The position numbers were made by a program, and so were the translations under genes. From Beaufortia kweichowensis (Eukaryota > Chordata > Actinopteri > Cypriniformes > Gastromyzontidae), in the NCBI GenBank assembly GCA_019155185.1, contig CM032797.1:10526881-10590880 (forward strand): a stretch of DNA of 64,000 nt, in the 5' to 3' direction. Of the stretch, positions 1 through 12,507 are shown piece by piece. How positions within the stretch are numbered: position 1 is the stretch's first letter; every line of letters starts with the position of its first letter. Below the pieces are notes generated by a model. The model was given only the letters and a program-made list of their open reading frames with translations. It was not told where the DNA came from and did not search any database.

Positions 1-1340
1 CCACCATCTGGGCTAAAGGCCTCATCTTTTGGCTCCTCTTCATCCTATGACCACAAGAGACATGTCATAAGAAAATGACACATAACTCAAGAACAGCCTA
101 CATAGACATAATACTTAAAACAATGGAAAAACAGCATCTACAGCATTGTTTTGTATATACATTTACACTTTATATGCAAGCAATGCAAATACATTATAAT
201 TTTCTGTATGTATAGCATTTAGAAGTCACTCCTGAACATTGATTGACAAAGCAACATTCGCACATCTTGCAGCTGTGAAACAGAAACACAGATTCCTGTT
301 TATGCCAATGGATGCTCATCCATATCTATGATTGAGCACATCAAATTGGACTGACAAACATATTTTTGGGTGCTGGAGATTCTAGTGCCACAAGTCATAA
401 GGTTATGTTGGAGCCAAGCAAATGGCCAAAGTTTATATTGTTTGAGTATAATCGATATTCCTCACCTCCAGGTTAACCATAACAAAGTTATGTGCCAGTT
501 CAGAGATCTCCTTTGATTCAGCAAACTTGGGCTTTAGTGCTTTAGAGAAAAGAAATAAAAATGATCAGTTATGCATCCCCTAGTTTTACTTGGTAATGAT
601 GCATGGCCCTACATATGCCAATCGATATAAAATATATTCTGTTGCATTTGAGCATCATACCTTTACAGGCACCACACCAAGTCTTGTGAATGATGACCAT
701 CAGAGGCAGTCCACTGAACATATAGAGAACACAGTCAAACCATACATACACTTTCAATACACATTGTTTTATTACTTAACAAGCCATTATGTCTGCATTT
801 TAGCATATGTACCTTGCTTCAGCTTCATTCTTCCCATCCTCAAGGCTCCTCCAGTGAATATGGTCGCCAAACCCTTTATTTTGGCACACAGAAATAACCA
901 CAGTTATGCAACAGTGTACCTGACAAGCCACGTAACAATAACCACAGAACAAACAGACCTGCTGTAAGAAAATCCAATGCAAATTCATCCAGACTCAGAT
1001 TTGAACATTTTCTTTGCTAAAAAATAAATCATATTTCAGGGCCATTTATAGGGGAATACATAAAGGGTTACAGCCCGTCGGTGGACATACTGTCTTACTA
1101 AATAAATGCGGATCGAGTCTCAGTTTGGTCAAACCGCATTTGGTTAGTTTAAATCCGCGTTCCGGTTTAGAAGCCGGTAGTCTAACAGAGCTATCTTAGA
1201 TCTGGGTTGTGTGGTGGATTAGCAATATTTCTGATTGTTTTACCTCGTCCATTTCCTTCGGCTAACACCTCTGCAAAATGCGATGCGATAAATACTTGTA
1301 AAAAAGAAGCCAGGGCAATCTTGAAAAAAGAAGACTGCAT
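1..1340 (-). CDS. txndc12: Thioredoxin domain-containing protein 12 (ERp18/AGR1 family), 5' part, truncated by window start
   Basis: ER-lumen thiol oxidoreductase of the thioredoxin superfamily that helps form disulfides in secreted proteins. Five coding exons are visible on the minus strand: 1244-1340, 813-873, 661-713, 466-539 and 1-44. All have GT-AG borders and matching phases. The start at 1340 opens a hydrophobic signal peptide (MQSSFFKIALASFLQVFIAS). Next come GFGDHIHW, the active-site motif WCGAC with its redox cysteines at residues 66 and 69, and the acidic stretch DEEEPKDEAFSPDGG at the window edge. The CGAC motif and its position fit TXNDC12 rather than AGR2/AGR3. The last part of the domain and the C-terminal ER-retention signal lie before base 1, so the gene is incomplete here, not damaged. 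The family is certain; the first exon was placed by signal peptide and phase. Confidence 0.95.
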
Positions 1341-2157
1341 TTTTACTCCGACAATTGTTAGCCTTGAGCTGCCTGACTGCTACTGCTATAACCGCAAGAC
1401 GCCGCTGGGTCCCAAACCCTGCCTCATTAAGAGAACGCGATGACGTTGCCAAATGCGTCAAAATGGTAGGCTTCCAAAATGTCACATCAAAATAACAAAA
1501 TAAAACTATGTTTTTTTTTTCACATGTCCATGTACATTATCAGCAATATGTTTAAAATTGTTTAAACAATTTCATCAATTTAGTTGATTCAATTTATTTA
1601 ACTTTATGATATTGAATGCAGCTTTATAATAGAAAGATCATTTTAAATGTTTTTTTTTATGTTTTGCTATTTTAACTCAAAATTCACTAGAAATATCTGA
1701 AACCAAAATGCTTTCAACTGTCAGGTTAGGTAAAAATGGCAGCAAATATTCACAGTTCCAAATGTCATTGGATTTTTGTGCCAAAAGTACAAAAGTCATT
1801 TCATAACACAAAACTAAGAGACAAAATGTTACTGGGAGGAAAAAATCATTTAGACAACTCATATCTGATAGTTGGTTACTTTGTAAAAGTAATCTTGTAA
1901 TTTCGCAACCAAAAGCAGAAATACCATAACTGAAATGAAACTTGTGGGCAAGTTTTGGTGGAATTGTGGGAGCGCTGGAAAAGGGAAGCACACCTTTGCT
2001 TTCAAGGGAAATAAACTGGATTTTCCTTATCAGCATGTGATACAGAGGAAACTTCATCCTTACAAAAGCTGAAAGAGTCTGTAAGGAATAAATAAGGAAC
2101 ATTTTATGCATGATGACTGGAGTGCAAGATTTTTGAGCATTTGAACAATATTCAGAT
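1341..2157. other. Intergenic DNA upstream of txndc12
   Basis: AT-rich DNA between the txndc12 start and a short transposon. It holds the txndc12 promoter by position. A minus-strand open frame of about 169 codons (1677-2186) runs into the transposon end, has no recognisable domain and is taken as chance. The stretch from 2654 to 3300 is likewise featureless, apart from a short Angel-like repeat end near 2915-2956. Confidence 0.5.
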
Positions 2158-2165
2158 ATTCTAAT

Positions 2166-2645
2166 TAGGGCTGGGCGATATGGCAAAAATGTAAACTCGA
2201 TAATTTTTTCCCATATTGATCGATAACGATATCTATTTAAAAAAAATTAACTGTTAATGCTGCCAGCTTTAAAAGAGTATCCCAACTATGACTGAAGCCA
2301 TAAAAATTTGAGGGTTCATTAATTACATTTTAAAGTATAGTTTTTTGTTGACAATTTCATCATTTTTGGATAATAACTCGAGGTTAGTTTCACTTTGGTC
2401 GCTGCTTCCACTTATTTTTGTCATCCTCGTGCCAAGTTTGCTTTGCAAAGTGCCGTAGGAAATTGACTTTGTTCTTTGACGTGAACGTTAAAAGCTGCAC
2501 GCTGATTGGCTGTTGTCGCATATTTCTGCTGCGTGATTGGCTCTTATATTAATCCATATAGAGTAAAAATGCCTAGAGCTTATCATCGTTATCGACATAT
2601 ATTTTATCGCGATTCGATATGATATCGTTTATCGGCACAGCCCTA
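2166..2645. mobile_element. Non-autonomous hAT-type DNA transposon (MITE), 480 bp
   Basis: The element begins TAGGGCTGGGCGATAT and ends in the complementary CAGCCCTA, with GATATCG-rich subterminal sequence at both sides. The flanks are an identical 8-bp direct repeat, ATTCTAAT, at 2158-2165 and 2646-2653. An 8-bp duplication and short terminal inverted repeats are the signature of hAT transposition. There is no transposase frame inside, so it was mobilised in trans. The perfect duplication suggests that the insertion has not been heavily eroded. Confidence 0.85.
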
Positions 2646-3303
2646 ATTCTAATAATGTAACATATTTATATTTTGTTTTTAACAGATTTGGACCAACATG
2701 ATGAATTCTTAAGGAGACATATCACAAACATATCATTTTACTTCAGAAGACATTAATTAATCACCAGAGTTTGGATTTGGATTCATTTTAAGATGAGTGG
2801 ATGTGCTTTAGAACTTCAAAAACTCAAAAGAAATAATATAGAAAAGCTAGAAAGAGCCAGGGAATTTTCTCCAGTTGAGATAAAAATAGGAAGTCATATA
2901 CAACAGGGATAACATAAGCGTAAATTTTATTTTTGGGTAAACTATTCCTTTAATGTTATCCATATTGTTGTAATGTTAATGAGCTATTTAAACAAAGCAA
3001 TTTTTTTATCTATTTAAGATTTGGATTAATTGAAATTATTTAAATGCTTTTCATTGTCCCTTCTTGATCCAACCATGGATTGAAACTAACCCAGCATTTT
3101 TTTTTACAATGTAACCAAAACCTTTGCCTAGTATACTTCTATACTTTTATAGTATTGTGAATATGTTTTCTCTTTAGTATAATTGCATGTATGCACATCT
3201 ATAAGACACAACAAAACTGTTTAAACATTTGCTTATGTGCATGGCCAACTTTAATAAAACAATTCAGTTTACAAACAAACATAAAATAACAAACAATTTA
3301 CTG

Positions 3304-3352
3304 TAATAAATAATGTTTAAATACAATAAAATAACTTAGCTATAAATAATTA
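3304..3352 (-). promoter_or_regulatory. AU-rich element cluster in il12a 3' UTR
   Basis: Just downstream of the il12a stop codon, the minus-strand sequence carries several ATTTA pentamers, including a TTATTTA core. Such AU-rich elements commonly make cytokine mRNAs unstable. The extent of the 3' UTR is inferred from position, and the pentamers could also arise by chance in AT-rich DNA. Confidence 0.4.
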
Positions 3353-3403
3353 ATCCTTCTGGAAATAAAGCCATAGCTGTGACACATGACCTGTAACTCT
3401 TTA

Positions 3404-4901
3404 TTATTTTGCCAAAATGTAGCTAAAAACTCGGTTTATTGTAATGGCTCTAAGATGAAAACCCTTGAGGACTTTGCACAGCTGTAATCGTTCTTCAAAA
3501 GATTTTTTATTATCCGTGGACACCTGTTGAAATGAATAATCATACTTATAAATGACAAGGTCACAGTGGTCAAAAGAATGTCTTTACATTGTCAAAAAGG
3601 CGACCTATTACCTTGAGCACAATGTTGTCCATTGCAGAGACAGAGAAACAGTTCTGTTAAAATGTTTAAAATTGATTGTGAGCAGAGGAGATCATTGTAA
3701 CAACATGATTATTTAATAATTGATTAAAGAGTGTTTTTGTTTGGCTTATTAAGGTATTTTACCTGCATGACATCATCAATGCTTTTGACTACCCTTTTGG
3801 TGAGCTCTGAGTAAGCATAAACTGTAAATGTTTCCCGATAGTAGTGGAGATCTTCTAAGATTCTCTGTAGACATTCATTCTGCAAAGATATATGTCAGAA
3901 TATAAGCATATATCAATGTAACAGGCAGAAGATGCTGCCAACAAACAGAAGAAATGGAAAAATATAAAGTAAAATTACCTCATTAATATTCAGGACAGGA
4001 CTGTCAGTGCAAGTTGACTGCTGAGTGAATGACAAAATACAAATGTCAAAATTATGACATTGCTTTCTAATAACAATTAAAATTGCTAAAACAATAAGGT
4101 ATATTAAAGTATTAATAATTAATTTAAAGTATTAATGAATTTTTATTTGCTATCATGGATCTTTATCACAGTTTGTCTATGTAGATCAAAAAAACCCATC
4201 TGTAATACTTAAAAATTATTAATTAATAATAACAACAAACCAATGTTCACATTTACTTTAAGTATCTATTTTTGGCAAGTTCATCTGGTCTGAAGGTTAA
4301 ATCTTTCTTTACCACGTTTCACTTTTAAACACTTTCAGACATTTTTATTTATATATCAAATACATTAAGCACCCATAATATTTTAGATTTATATTATCTA
4401 TATACCTATATGTATCTCTGAATAAATATGACTCTTACTTGTGAAGTGCAAGCAGACATAGTTTGCGTCCTGATGTGGACCTCTGCGTTTTGCTGTGTAC
4501 AGTTAAATCCGCTGAACAGATGGTCCTGTAGGTGAACAACAATATTAAACCTAAAAAGGCTTCAACAAATATTAGACAAATATTTGTATTTCATAAAAAA
4601 AACCTCTTACCATGTCGAGCGCTTCTGATACAACCCAAAGTAGCGAGCGCGCGTACTCGTTGCATGTGTTTGCCTTTATGCTCAATGATAAATCACGCGC
4701 TCCCACCGGACCAGCCAAGGCACATCGCCACAGCGCACAGCAGAGGACAGTGACTGCCAAAACTGTCAAACAATAAACAGATTTACGTGCTTGGTATTGA
4801 ATAGTAAAATTACTTGCTTAGTAAAATTAATTAAAAACGTGTCTAAATTAAAAAGAAGAAAAATAGATGTACTTACATGACTTAGACGACATTGTCTGCA
4901 T
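3404..4901 (-). CDS. il12a: Interleukin-12 subunit alpha (p35)
   Basis: Four-helix cytokine chain that pairs with a p40 subunit to form IL-12. Six coding exons on the minus strand: 4877-4901, 4611-4762, 4439-4525, 3979-4020, 3763-3879 and 3404-3523. They sum to 543 nt, 180 residues plus stop, with every phase agreeing. A signal peptide covers about residues 1-25 (ends CALWRCALA). The best family match is the last exon, RLQLCKVLKGFHLRAITINR, which follows the human p35 helix KLCILLHAFRIRAVTIDRV. The 39-residue exon with EDLHYYRETFTVY matches the human YEDLKMYQVEF region. A small 42-nt exon is also typical of p35 genes. Placement next to schip1 repeats the human 3q25 order. An in-frame CAG makes the exon 4 acceptor ambiguous by one codon, and a second Met lies at codon 4. 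Confidence 0.93.
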
Positions 4902-4965
4902 TACTGTGTTCAGTTGCACAGACTGGGAATAGTGAAATGTTCGGGATGCTTAGCATTGCGGAGTA

Positions 4966-5002
4966 CTTTTATGCGCTCAGGACTTATGACGTGGGAGTTT
5001 CC
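4966..5002 (-). promoter_or_regulatory. il12a core promoter: TATA box and NF-kB site
   Basis: Reading on the minus strand, GCATAAAAG at 4966-4974 lies 65 bp before the start codon and looks like a TATA box. Immediately upstream, 4993-5002 reads GGGAGTTTCC on the plus strand, an exact match to the kB consensus GGGRNNYYCC. It overlaps the edge of a TGACGTGG sequence at 4987-4994, which is CRE- or UPRE-like. NF-kB control of IL-12 p35 is known in mammals; use in this fish is inferred. Confidence 0.6.
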
Positions 5003-6886
5003 TTTTCAAAACACAAACTAAAATAAAAACAACCAGATCCCCATATGTTTTGTAATTTCCGAGGTGTTACAAATATTGACATTTGAAGACACATTGCCTG
5101 TATACGTGGGAATTAACGCACGTTTCGATTTACAAGCAACAGATGTGCATGCACAGTGTTTGTACAGGATAACATTGACTCTTATTGCTTCGATGGTATA
5201 GGCTAACGCATTGCTATCATGAACCAACAATAAGTAATCTGTTTTTACAGCATTCAATAGTCTTTGTTGGACAAATACAATTACAAATACAATTTATCAT
5301 TGTTTTTGTTAGTTCATTATGCATTAACTAGATTAAAAACATTACATTGAAAATGTAATGGTAAATACTCAAATTAAAGGGATTTTATATTATACCTTTT
5401 TTGGAAGTCTTGTTTGTGTTTTTTGCGTACACTAGAACATGTTTTCATTCTTTGTTGCTCACTGTGTTGCGATTTTTATGTTATGTAATTAACTAAATTA
5501 ATTAAGTAACCTAATTGAAATGAACTAATGCTTGAAATGTATGGATCATGTTAACTAACCAAGTTAACAAACAGAAACTTAATACAATAATGAGTGAGTG
5601 GGTGTGCACACCACAATGTTGTACAAGAGCGGAATATCCACATAAAACAAAATATGTGATTATTTGTAAAAGCACATCTGATAAATATGATGTCATCTTG
5701 TGGTAATGGGCTCCTGTCCCGTTTGTCAGAGGGACTGAATGCACATGGTGCTCCAGAGTGTTTTTAGGAAATGTGGCCACAAAAGGGAAAAAGTGTCATT
5801 CATGACGAAGTGTCATTCTCAAATGACTGCCGTGATAAATCACTAAAGGATTCAGACAGAAGATTCAGAGAATAAAAATTAAACTTATTAGGAAGCCACG
5901 CATTATGCTAACTTTGAACAATTATTTTTATTTGTTGCCCTTTTCTTTCACTTTTGGGGCATTTGACACTTGTTAAATGTTGTGGGACAAGTTTGCCTTA
6001 TGTTATTTTGGTGCAATCACAAGAAACTTGACACATTCAGAGAAATCTATCTTTAGTAGATAAAAACAATCAAAAGTCATACTGGACAAGTAATTTATTG
6101 GTTTATAATTTTTCCGTTATCCATTTCTGTGCATGATGTACGGTATTTCAATCATGTTGTGTCACTTACATCTGTGACACTGCTTGAGAAAATGCCACAC
6201 TTGGATGAAAAAGTAGGTAAAATAGACAATCTTAAAAGACAGACATCATAGTTCATTGTGAACGCAAGAATAAATACCACCACACCAGGCAGCTTACAAA
6301 CAAATATTGAAAAAGACTACAACATTAACAATGCCCTAATATTTAGTTTCTATTAAACACATTTAGCAGTTTTGGTAATGTTGTCTTTGTTATAGGTGGG
6401 ACAGGTAAACACAAAATATCATAGTAAAACTAGAGAGTAAACTTTATTAATTCCCAATAGGGGAAACTGTGGCAAGTTAATAAGCAAATCCAGCAGAAAT
6501 CTGCACAGGGAAACAGTTTACTAGTTGACAGAGTATTATATAGAGTGCAAACATTAAGGTCAATACTAAGTGACCTTTCTGGTCCATACATCGGTCAACA
6601 AATACCCTGAAAAGATACAACCTGTCAATATGATAGATAAACAACGAATGATTACTTCAGTAAGTCCCTCATTTGTACATTATAAAGGATCATCCTTGCC
6701 TGAATTAAGTGTGTATCCCTTAGCTAAGGTGCAGGCATGCATGAACACTTATAGCATGTAGAATTAACATACATCCACACAAAGCACACACATCTAGTTG
6801 GACTGAAAAGGGATTTATGATGAGTACACAGCTTTATTATATAGTGAAACACAAGTGATTGGCCCCTGTGCTTTTCACCATTTGCC
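5003..6886. other. Intergenic DNA between il12a and schip1
   Basis: About 1.9 kb of AT-rich DNA. The only open frames are short, with no signal peptide or recognisable domain, and no RNA gene is seen. The part nearest 6887 should be the schip1 3' UTR. Confidence 0.5.
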
Positions 6887-9800
6887 TCAGTATGGAGAAT
6901 CACAGCGAGTGTGGCAAGCGCCTTTGCCTTTAGAGAGAGTCTTCTCCATCATGTGCCTTTGCTGGCTATGCGCATGCCTGTTTAAAAACATTACACATTT
7001 CTCACATACATATTCAAAAGCCACTTTTCTGGAGTGGATTTTATAATAATATAATATAAAAATTCTGGGTTCCGACTAACCTGGTTAGATCCTCAACATC
7101 AACCAGCATGGCATCCTGCTCCATGTGTAGTTCATCTCTCATGAGCAACAGCTGCACCAGCTCCTCATTCAGACCTGTAATGGCATTACAATAGAGAAAT
7201 GCATGTCAAGACATTATGGTTCACAAAAACCATAAAAACTAAAATGGGACTGGTTCATTTTCATCTTTGGAACCACTGCCAGTACAGCTTGGGCCATTAA
7301 TGTCATCAACCCTCATGTGGTTTTCAACCTCAGACATTTATTTATTCAACATAAACATGTTTTTTACACTCATATCATAGATCTTGTTTTTTAATATTTT
7401 ATTACAAAAAAACATAAGCACTTAATTCATAACTGTGACAACAGAGGTAAAAGATAATTGTAAAGGTAAAATGATTGTTTTTTGCAACTGGGATAAAGTA
7501 AACATCTGTGAAGTATTTTTTCATAAATACTTATGGCCGTATTGATTTAAAACCTAAATAAAGCTGTGGGGGCCTTCAAACCCACAAACAGTAAACATAA
7601 ACACCACACAATGCTTAACTCACAAGCAGAATAAAAATACCCAAAAACTATTCAGGTGAAATTTTGTCTTGAATCCATACCTTGTATCTGAGAGTGCAGA
7701 TCATTGGTGATGACCTGTAACTGGCCAAGACTCATGTCGCTCAGGTCTAGTGGTCTTAAATTTCTCTTCATCAGACTCTCATTTATATGTGGCAGATGAG
7801 GCAACTACATCAAATGGAAACAGTAGAGTTATTACTCACAGCAAGAATGATAAATATCATTCTAGTTTTATCTGATCATCTACACCAACAATAACATTCC
7901 ATTTATTTGTCCATGTTCACAGAATGGATTTTGCTCGCTGTCAATGTTATAATAGTTCATCAACTGAAAAAATACTCTGAAAGTGATCCAAACAACAATA
8001 ATCCTTTTTTTTATTGTTATCATTATAGTTGTGGTTTGGACTTTGCCATCCTCTTAAAGTTAATAATTTTTTATCTTCATGGTCGTAAGGTTTGATTGTC
8101 CTATAAATGAGCCCTTAATCTGACAAGCTGTTGCGGACGTTGTTGTGAAGCAAGTCTATAAAAATATTCTCAAATTAAAAAAAACATTTTATTATAGACA
8201 ACAAATTCAACATTTGCGTCACTGACCAGGTCTGCCACTGGGGACCTGCGGTGTAACTGAATTTGTCTCTCCACCTCCACTTGCATGCGGGCCATCGGAC
8301 GAGCCAAAGCCAGAGCAACACGCGCCTCCTCTTGCAGCCGACGCTGTAGTCGCCAGAAATCAGAATCTTCCGACTCCAGATCTTCCTCACCAGTGTCTCG
8401 GTCAGACAGAGAGGAGCTCTGCTTGCTCTGTAGTTGAAGAACAGAAACAAAACATTGTCTGCTGATATAAATGCACCATGTTGCACTATCTTAACAGGCC
8501 ATCTGCCTCGCACTTTAAACTACTTTAACTAAAAGCCATGATTTATACCATAGGAGACAGTGGGGTGTCCAAGCTGGTCTCTGTTCTGCTGTCCTCTGCA
8601 TCACTGTCTCTATCACTGCTGCTGTCATTCACAAAGCACATCTGCAGGTTCACCCCATTCTGAAGCCTACAGTAAAAACAAACAGGATAAAGGGGTAGAA
8701 GGTATATAGTCTACTTGGGCTTTGAATTTTTTAAAATGCTTTTTTATTTTATTTATGTTTTTCTTAAAGCAGCAAGGGCATAGGCAAATTCATGGAAATG
8801 CCACCTATACCATATAAAATGTTTTTATCAAAGGTTTTCCACATACTAATAGCTCAGATGGTAGTATTGGTGGTTTAAATGCACATGTTAGGTCTCTTAG
8901 TTTTTAAAGCATCTTGTATTTTCAGGCATAGTCAGGCAAGTGCCGCTTTCAGAATTATCATGTTCATAACAGGCCACATATATCCCCATAAATGGGGAAC
9001 TTTTATTAAAAAGTTATACAAACGTTATATAAAATAAAATATCTTCTGTTCTTTGAAGAGTCATCCCCTTTCCATTTGTTAGATATTATTACTTCTCATT
9101 TGTGCATTTTAATTTAAATCCTACAAAGTATGTTGCCTCTTAAAAATGTGTCTCGTCATATCCATAATGCATGTCTATTTAAAAGGAAGGAAATCTACAA
9201 TACGAACATAGACTAATATTTTGTCCATATGTCTAGACTCCATCTATAGGAAAAATATAAACTGATAGTTTACTATATTTGTAACAAAAACGTTCAAGTT
9301 TTCTCTGCAAGTCACATCCATAAAGCTGAAACTGCCTGCAATTTTTTTCTGTTCTCTTTTAGCTGCATAATAGATATGCATTACATAAACCCTGTGAATC
9401 CTAAAAGTCAGCTTTAGACTTTCAAATGTTACAAAAAAGTTACAAATGGTTGTAACCACATAACTTTCAAGGTTCCATTTTTAGCATTTGTGAACCACAG
9501 TGAAGAAAGCACTTCCCATAGAAAGATGTGTGCTTTTTTTTGTGTATTGAATTTTTTAGTAGAGAACATTTATGACTTGGGGTCTCAGGTAACGCACCCA
9601 TTCTGTCTATTTCTGTGAACTTGACTTTTCTTAGCTTTTCTTTCTAAAATTCTTCATGAAACTGTGCGTCACAATGTGAACATGCACCGAAACGCAATCA
9701 ATTCCCCACACCCACAAAGCCAGAGTGCCTCATGGTGAAACCAGTTCTGCACAAATGCTTCTTCATCTAGTGACAAAAGTGACAAACCCCAATATATTCT

Positions 9801-10202
9801 CAGCACATGTTTTTTTTTTTCCATTTCACCAGTATTTCATCAGAAAAGTGTGGGGAAAGTGCACTTTCAACCAAAAAACATGGTTTACAGGCATAACCCA
9901 GTAAGCACAGGCACACACTGACCGTGAAGACAGGCAGTTCTTGCTACTCTTGCTGCAGCCAGTAAAAGTAACCGGTCCGTCGTCATAGAAACTGCCCAGG
10001 GCCAGCTTCTGCCTAATGGACTCTCTCTCATTCCTCTGGGCCTGAGCAAAAACACAGTTGAATTATATAAATGAGAAGAACACTCACAGAGACAGCACGT
10101 TACAGACCTGGCAACCAGGAATATTTAATGTGGCATTTTAAAATAGCCCACTTACACCACAGCATGTTTACATACATGAGCTACTGAATGATTATGACAA
10201 AG

Positions 10203-10235
<33 letters not shown>

Positions 10236-11781
10236 TTATGCTGCATTTCGATCAAGGGCATTAAATAAGAGAAGTACAAAACAAAAAGCAAACTTAAGTT
10301 TTTTAAATTCTGTAATGTGTCAAACATATTATTATTGAATAAACCATGATTTATGCATGCGTTTAATACAAGAAATGTTGCATATTATTGCTTAATAATA
10401 TTGTTAAATTACTGTACTATATTGAGCTACCCCAGATGCTTGCTAACAATCAGTTAAAGTAAATATTTGTAAATTTGATTAAATACTGAAAACCTAAAAA
10501 TAAGATTATTCACATGGCTTCCTTCAATATAAAAAGGGTCAAAATTGTGTTGCTCCTTGTACGTCACAGTTTTTTTAAAAATTGTTAAATAGGAGAAACT
10601 CACGCAATAAAGTAAAATGTTTGACATGGCTACATATTACATTTTAGCGAATAAAATAATTCTTTCAAAGCATGGGGTGAGGTAGCATACATATACATTT
10701 ATCACTTTTAAAACTAGGTTAATATTAAGTGGAATAATCTGTGGTTTATTTAGCATGCAAGTCTTTACAATTGTGAATATTTTTCATCTAATATCTTACA
10801 AAATGTAGTAATAAGACACTAAAGTTTAACTACCAATAGAATGAAAGTGTGGAGTGATTTAAACTCTTCCCTTGTGTTAACAGGGAAATCACTGCTGCTA
10901 CAATTAATGCCAAATAACAGAGACAGACAGGAGGAGGATGGAACGAGGCAAAAGCACAGGCCATCCACAAACAAATTTACATGAGCACACATAAAAATAC
11001 ATAACTGAATGATTATATTGGCAAGAATAACACATTCTCTCTGATCTGCATGCTACACTGAATAGTTCATTGCCATGGCAACACGGCTGCCTTCCAGCAC
11101 TCAGAATGACTCATATTATATTGCTCTTTATATTATATTGCAATCCATCCCAAACATGATTACAAAACAGGCCTACTTGTGGTAAAATGTATTAACTTCT
11201 TCCTTTACTCACTACATTTAATGCTCTTGGTCTTTCTCTGCCTTCAGTATTTTTTCCTTGGATCAACATTCAGATGCCTTAATATATGGGATGGAAAGGG
11301 CTAATTCATGATGCAAAAGTGTGACATTTCAGATGCATCATAAGGTTAGTTTGTGACATCAGCAATCTAAAAAAAGGTCTGGTGCAATGAGTAATCATAA
11401 CAGCCAGGTTTGCTTTCCGCAAATGACAAGATGCTGCCATTAAACTAGCAGATAGCATTAAACAAACACACCCATACGTATACAGAATAACATGACCTTG
11501 TGTTGAAATTATAATATAAAGCAGTCTTTTTTGTGTTAAAGTGATAACAAACGGCATTTTCAGGTGCATTTTTAATTACGTAATTTATGATTATCTAAAC
11601 GACTACAAATAAATGATCATCTTAACCTGAATAGAAAGAAAAACAAAAACAGACGCAGCGATTTCATAGAATTACTTTTTTCATATCCAAGGAACACGCA
11701 TATCAAACTTGCAACAACACAAGACTACATTAATAACCAGACACATCTTACCTGATAAACACATTTTTCCTGGTGCACCAT
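6887..11781 (-). CDS. schip1: Schwannomin-interacting protein 1, short isoform
   Basis: Cytoplasmic coiled-coil adaptor that binds schwannomin/merlin and is known at axon initial segments and nodes. Seven coding exons on the minus strand: 11752-11781, 9923-10041, 8549-8666, 8227-8427, 7681-7804, 7081-7174 and 6887-6977. They sum to 777 nt, 258 residues. The first exon encodes MVHQEKCVYQ, resembling the alternative start of the mammalian short isoform, joined to AQRNERESIRQKLALGSF. Next come a Ser/Asp-rich acidic region (CFVNDSSSDRDSDAED, then TSLDTPLSPM), a helical QVEVE region with SPVADL, and the conserved C-terminal coiled coil ending in QDAMLVDVEDLTR. The final residues (GACHTRCDSPY) differ from the mammalian tail. 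Exons of the longer IQCJ-SCHIP1 readthrough form are not seen upstream. The introns at 8667-9922 and 10042-11751 hold only repeats and AT-rich DNA. Confidence 0.94.
10206..10236. repeat. (AAT)n microsatellite
   Basis: About ten AAT trinucleotides in a row within a schip1 intron. Simple repeat, probably length-polymorphic. Confidence 0.9.
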
Positions 11782-12507
11782 CTTTCAGCGCATTGTATAG
11801 TGCAGCAGCCAAGCCCTACCTTCCACTGCAGTGTCTGAGCTACACCCTTGAGACCAGCCGTGATCCTGCATCAATACGCACATATCAAGAGGGGGGAGGA
11901 GAGAGAACACCAGTGAGGAGGAGCACAAGCAGCTCCCAATGAAACACAGCCACTAGAAAAGGAAAAGCAGTGAACTGGATTAATGTTTTGGCGGCAGATT
12001 TACAGACTGCTCCCAGCATTGCCCTCTTTGGCATGTTCCCTATCATCAGGCAGCTTGTATTCCACTACATCCTTTTAATCTGCAAGTATAAAAGTGAGGG
12101 TGTTGGTTAAGAGACTTGCATTGATGTCTTTAGAAGAAACATTAATGAACAGACATTTGCACATGCATTTTTCATGTCATTCCGCCCCCTTAAAAGACAG
12201 ACTGAGCATATCAAACAAAGTGAATACCACAAAACCATTTAACCATATTGGATTTATTGAAACGATTGAACATCAATAGAAGAGACTAAATAAATCAAAG
12301 ACTAGCAGATTTGAAATGTAGGTCCTTAAAGGGATTAACAGCTTTCCAGGTACCCTAAAAAAACAAAAGCAGAAATTAGCATAATTTGAAAGCAGGTTGC
12401 AATATTTTTCAAAACCAAATATTACGAACCTAATACAGCATAACGGTTCTTAGACATTACATGTTAAAACCTAAATGGGAATAAATTGGGATCATATTCC
12501 AACAAGT
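11782..12507. other. schip1 upstream region and 3' flank of the ZP-N-like gene
   Basis: The schip1 short-isoform promoter and 5' UTR must lie just above 11781. The rest, to 12507, is the 3' flank of the next minus-strand gene. No gene or structured element was recognised. Confidence 0.4.

Noticed and set aside
590..967. Plus-strand frame of 125 codons
   Set aside because: Runs antisense across two txndc12 exons and their introns; no domain.
1677..2186. Minus-strand open frame of 169 codons
   Set aside because: It starts inside the hAT element end and shows no domain, codon bias or splice context; AT-rich chance frame.
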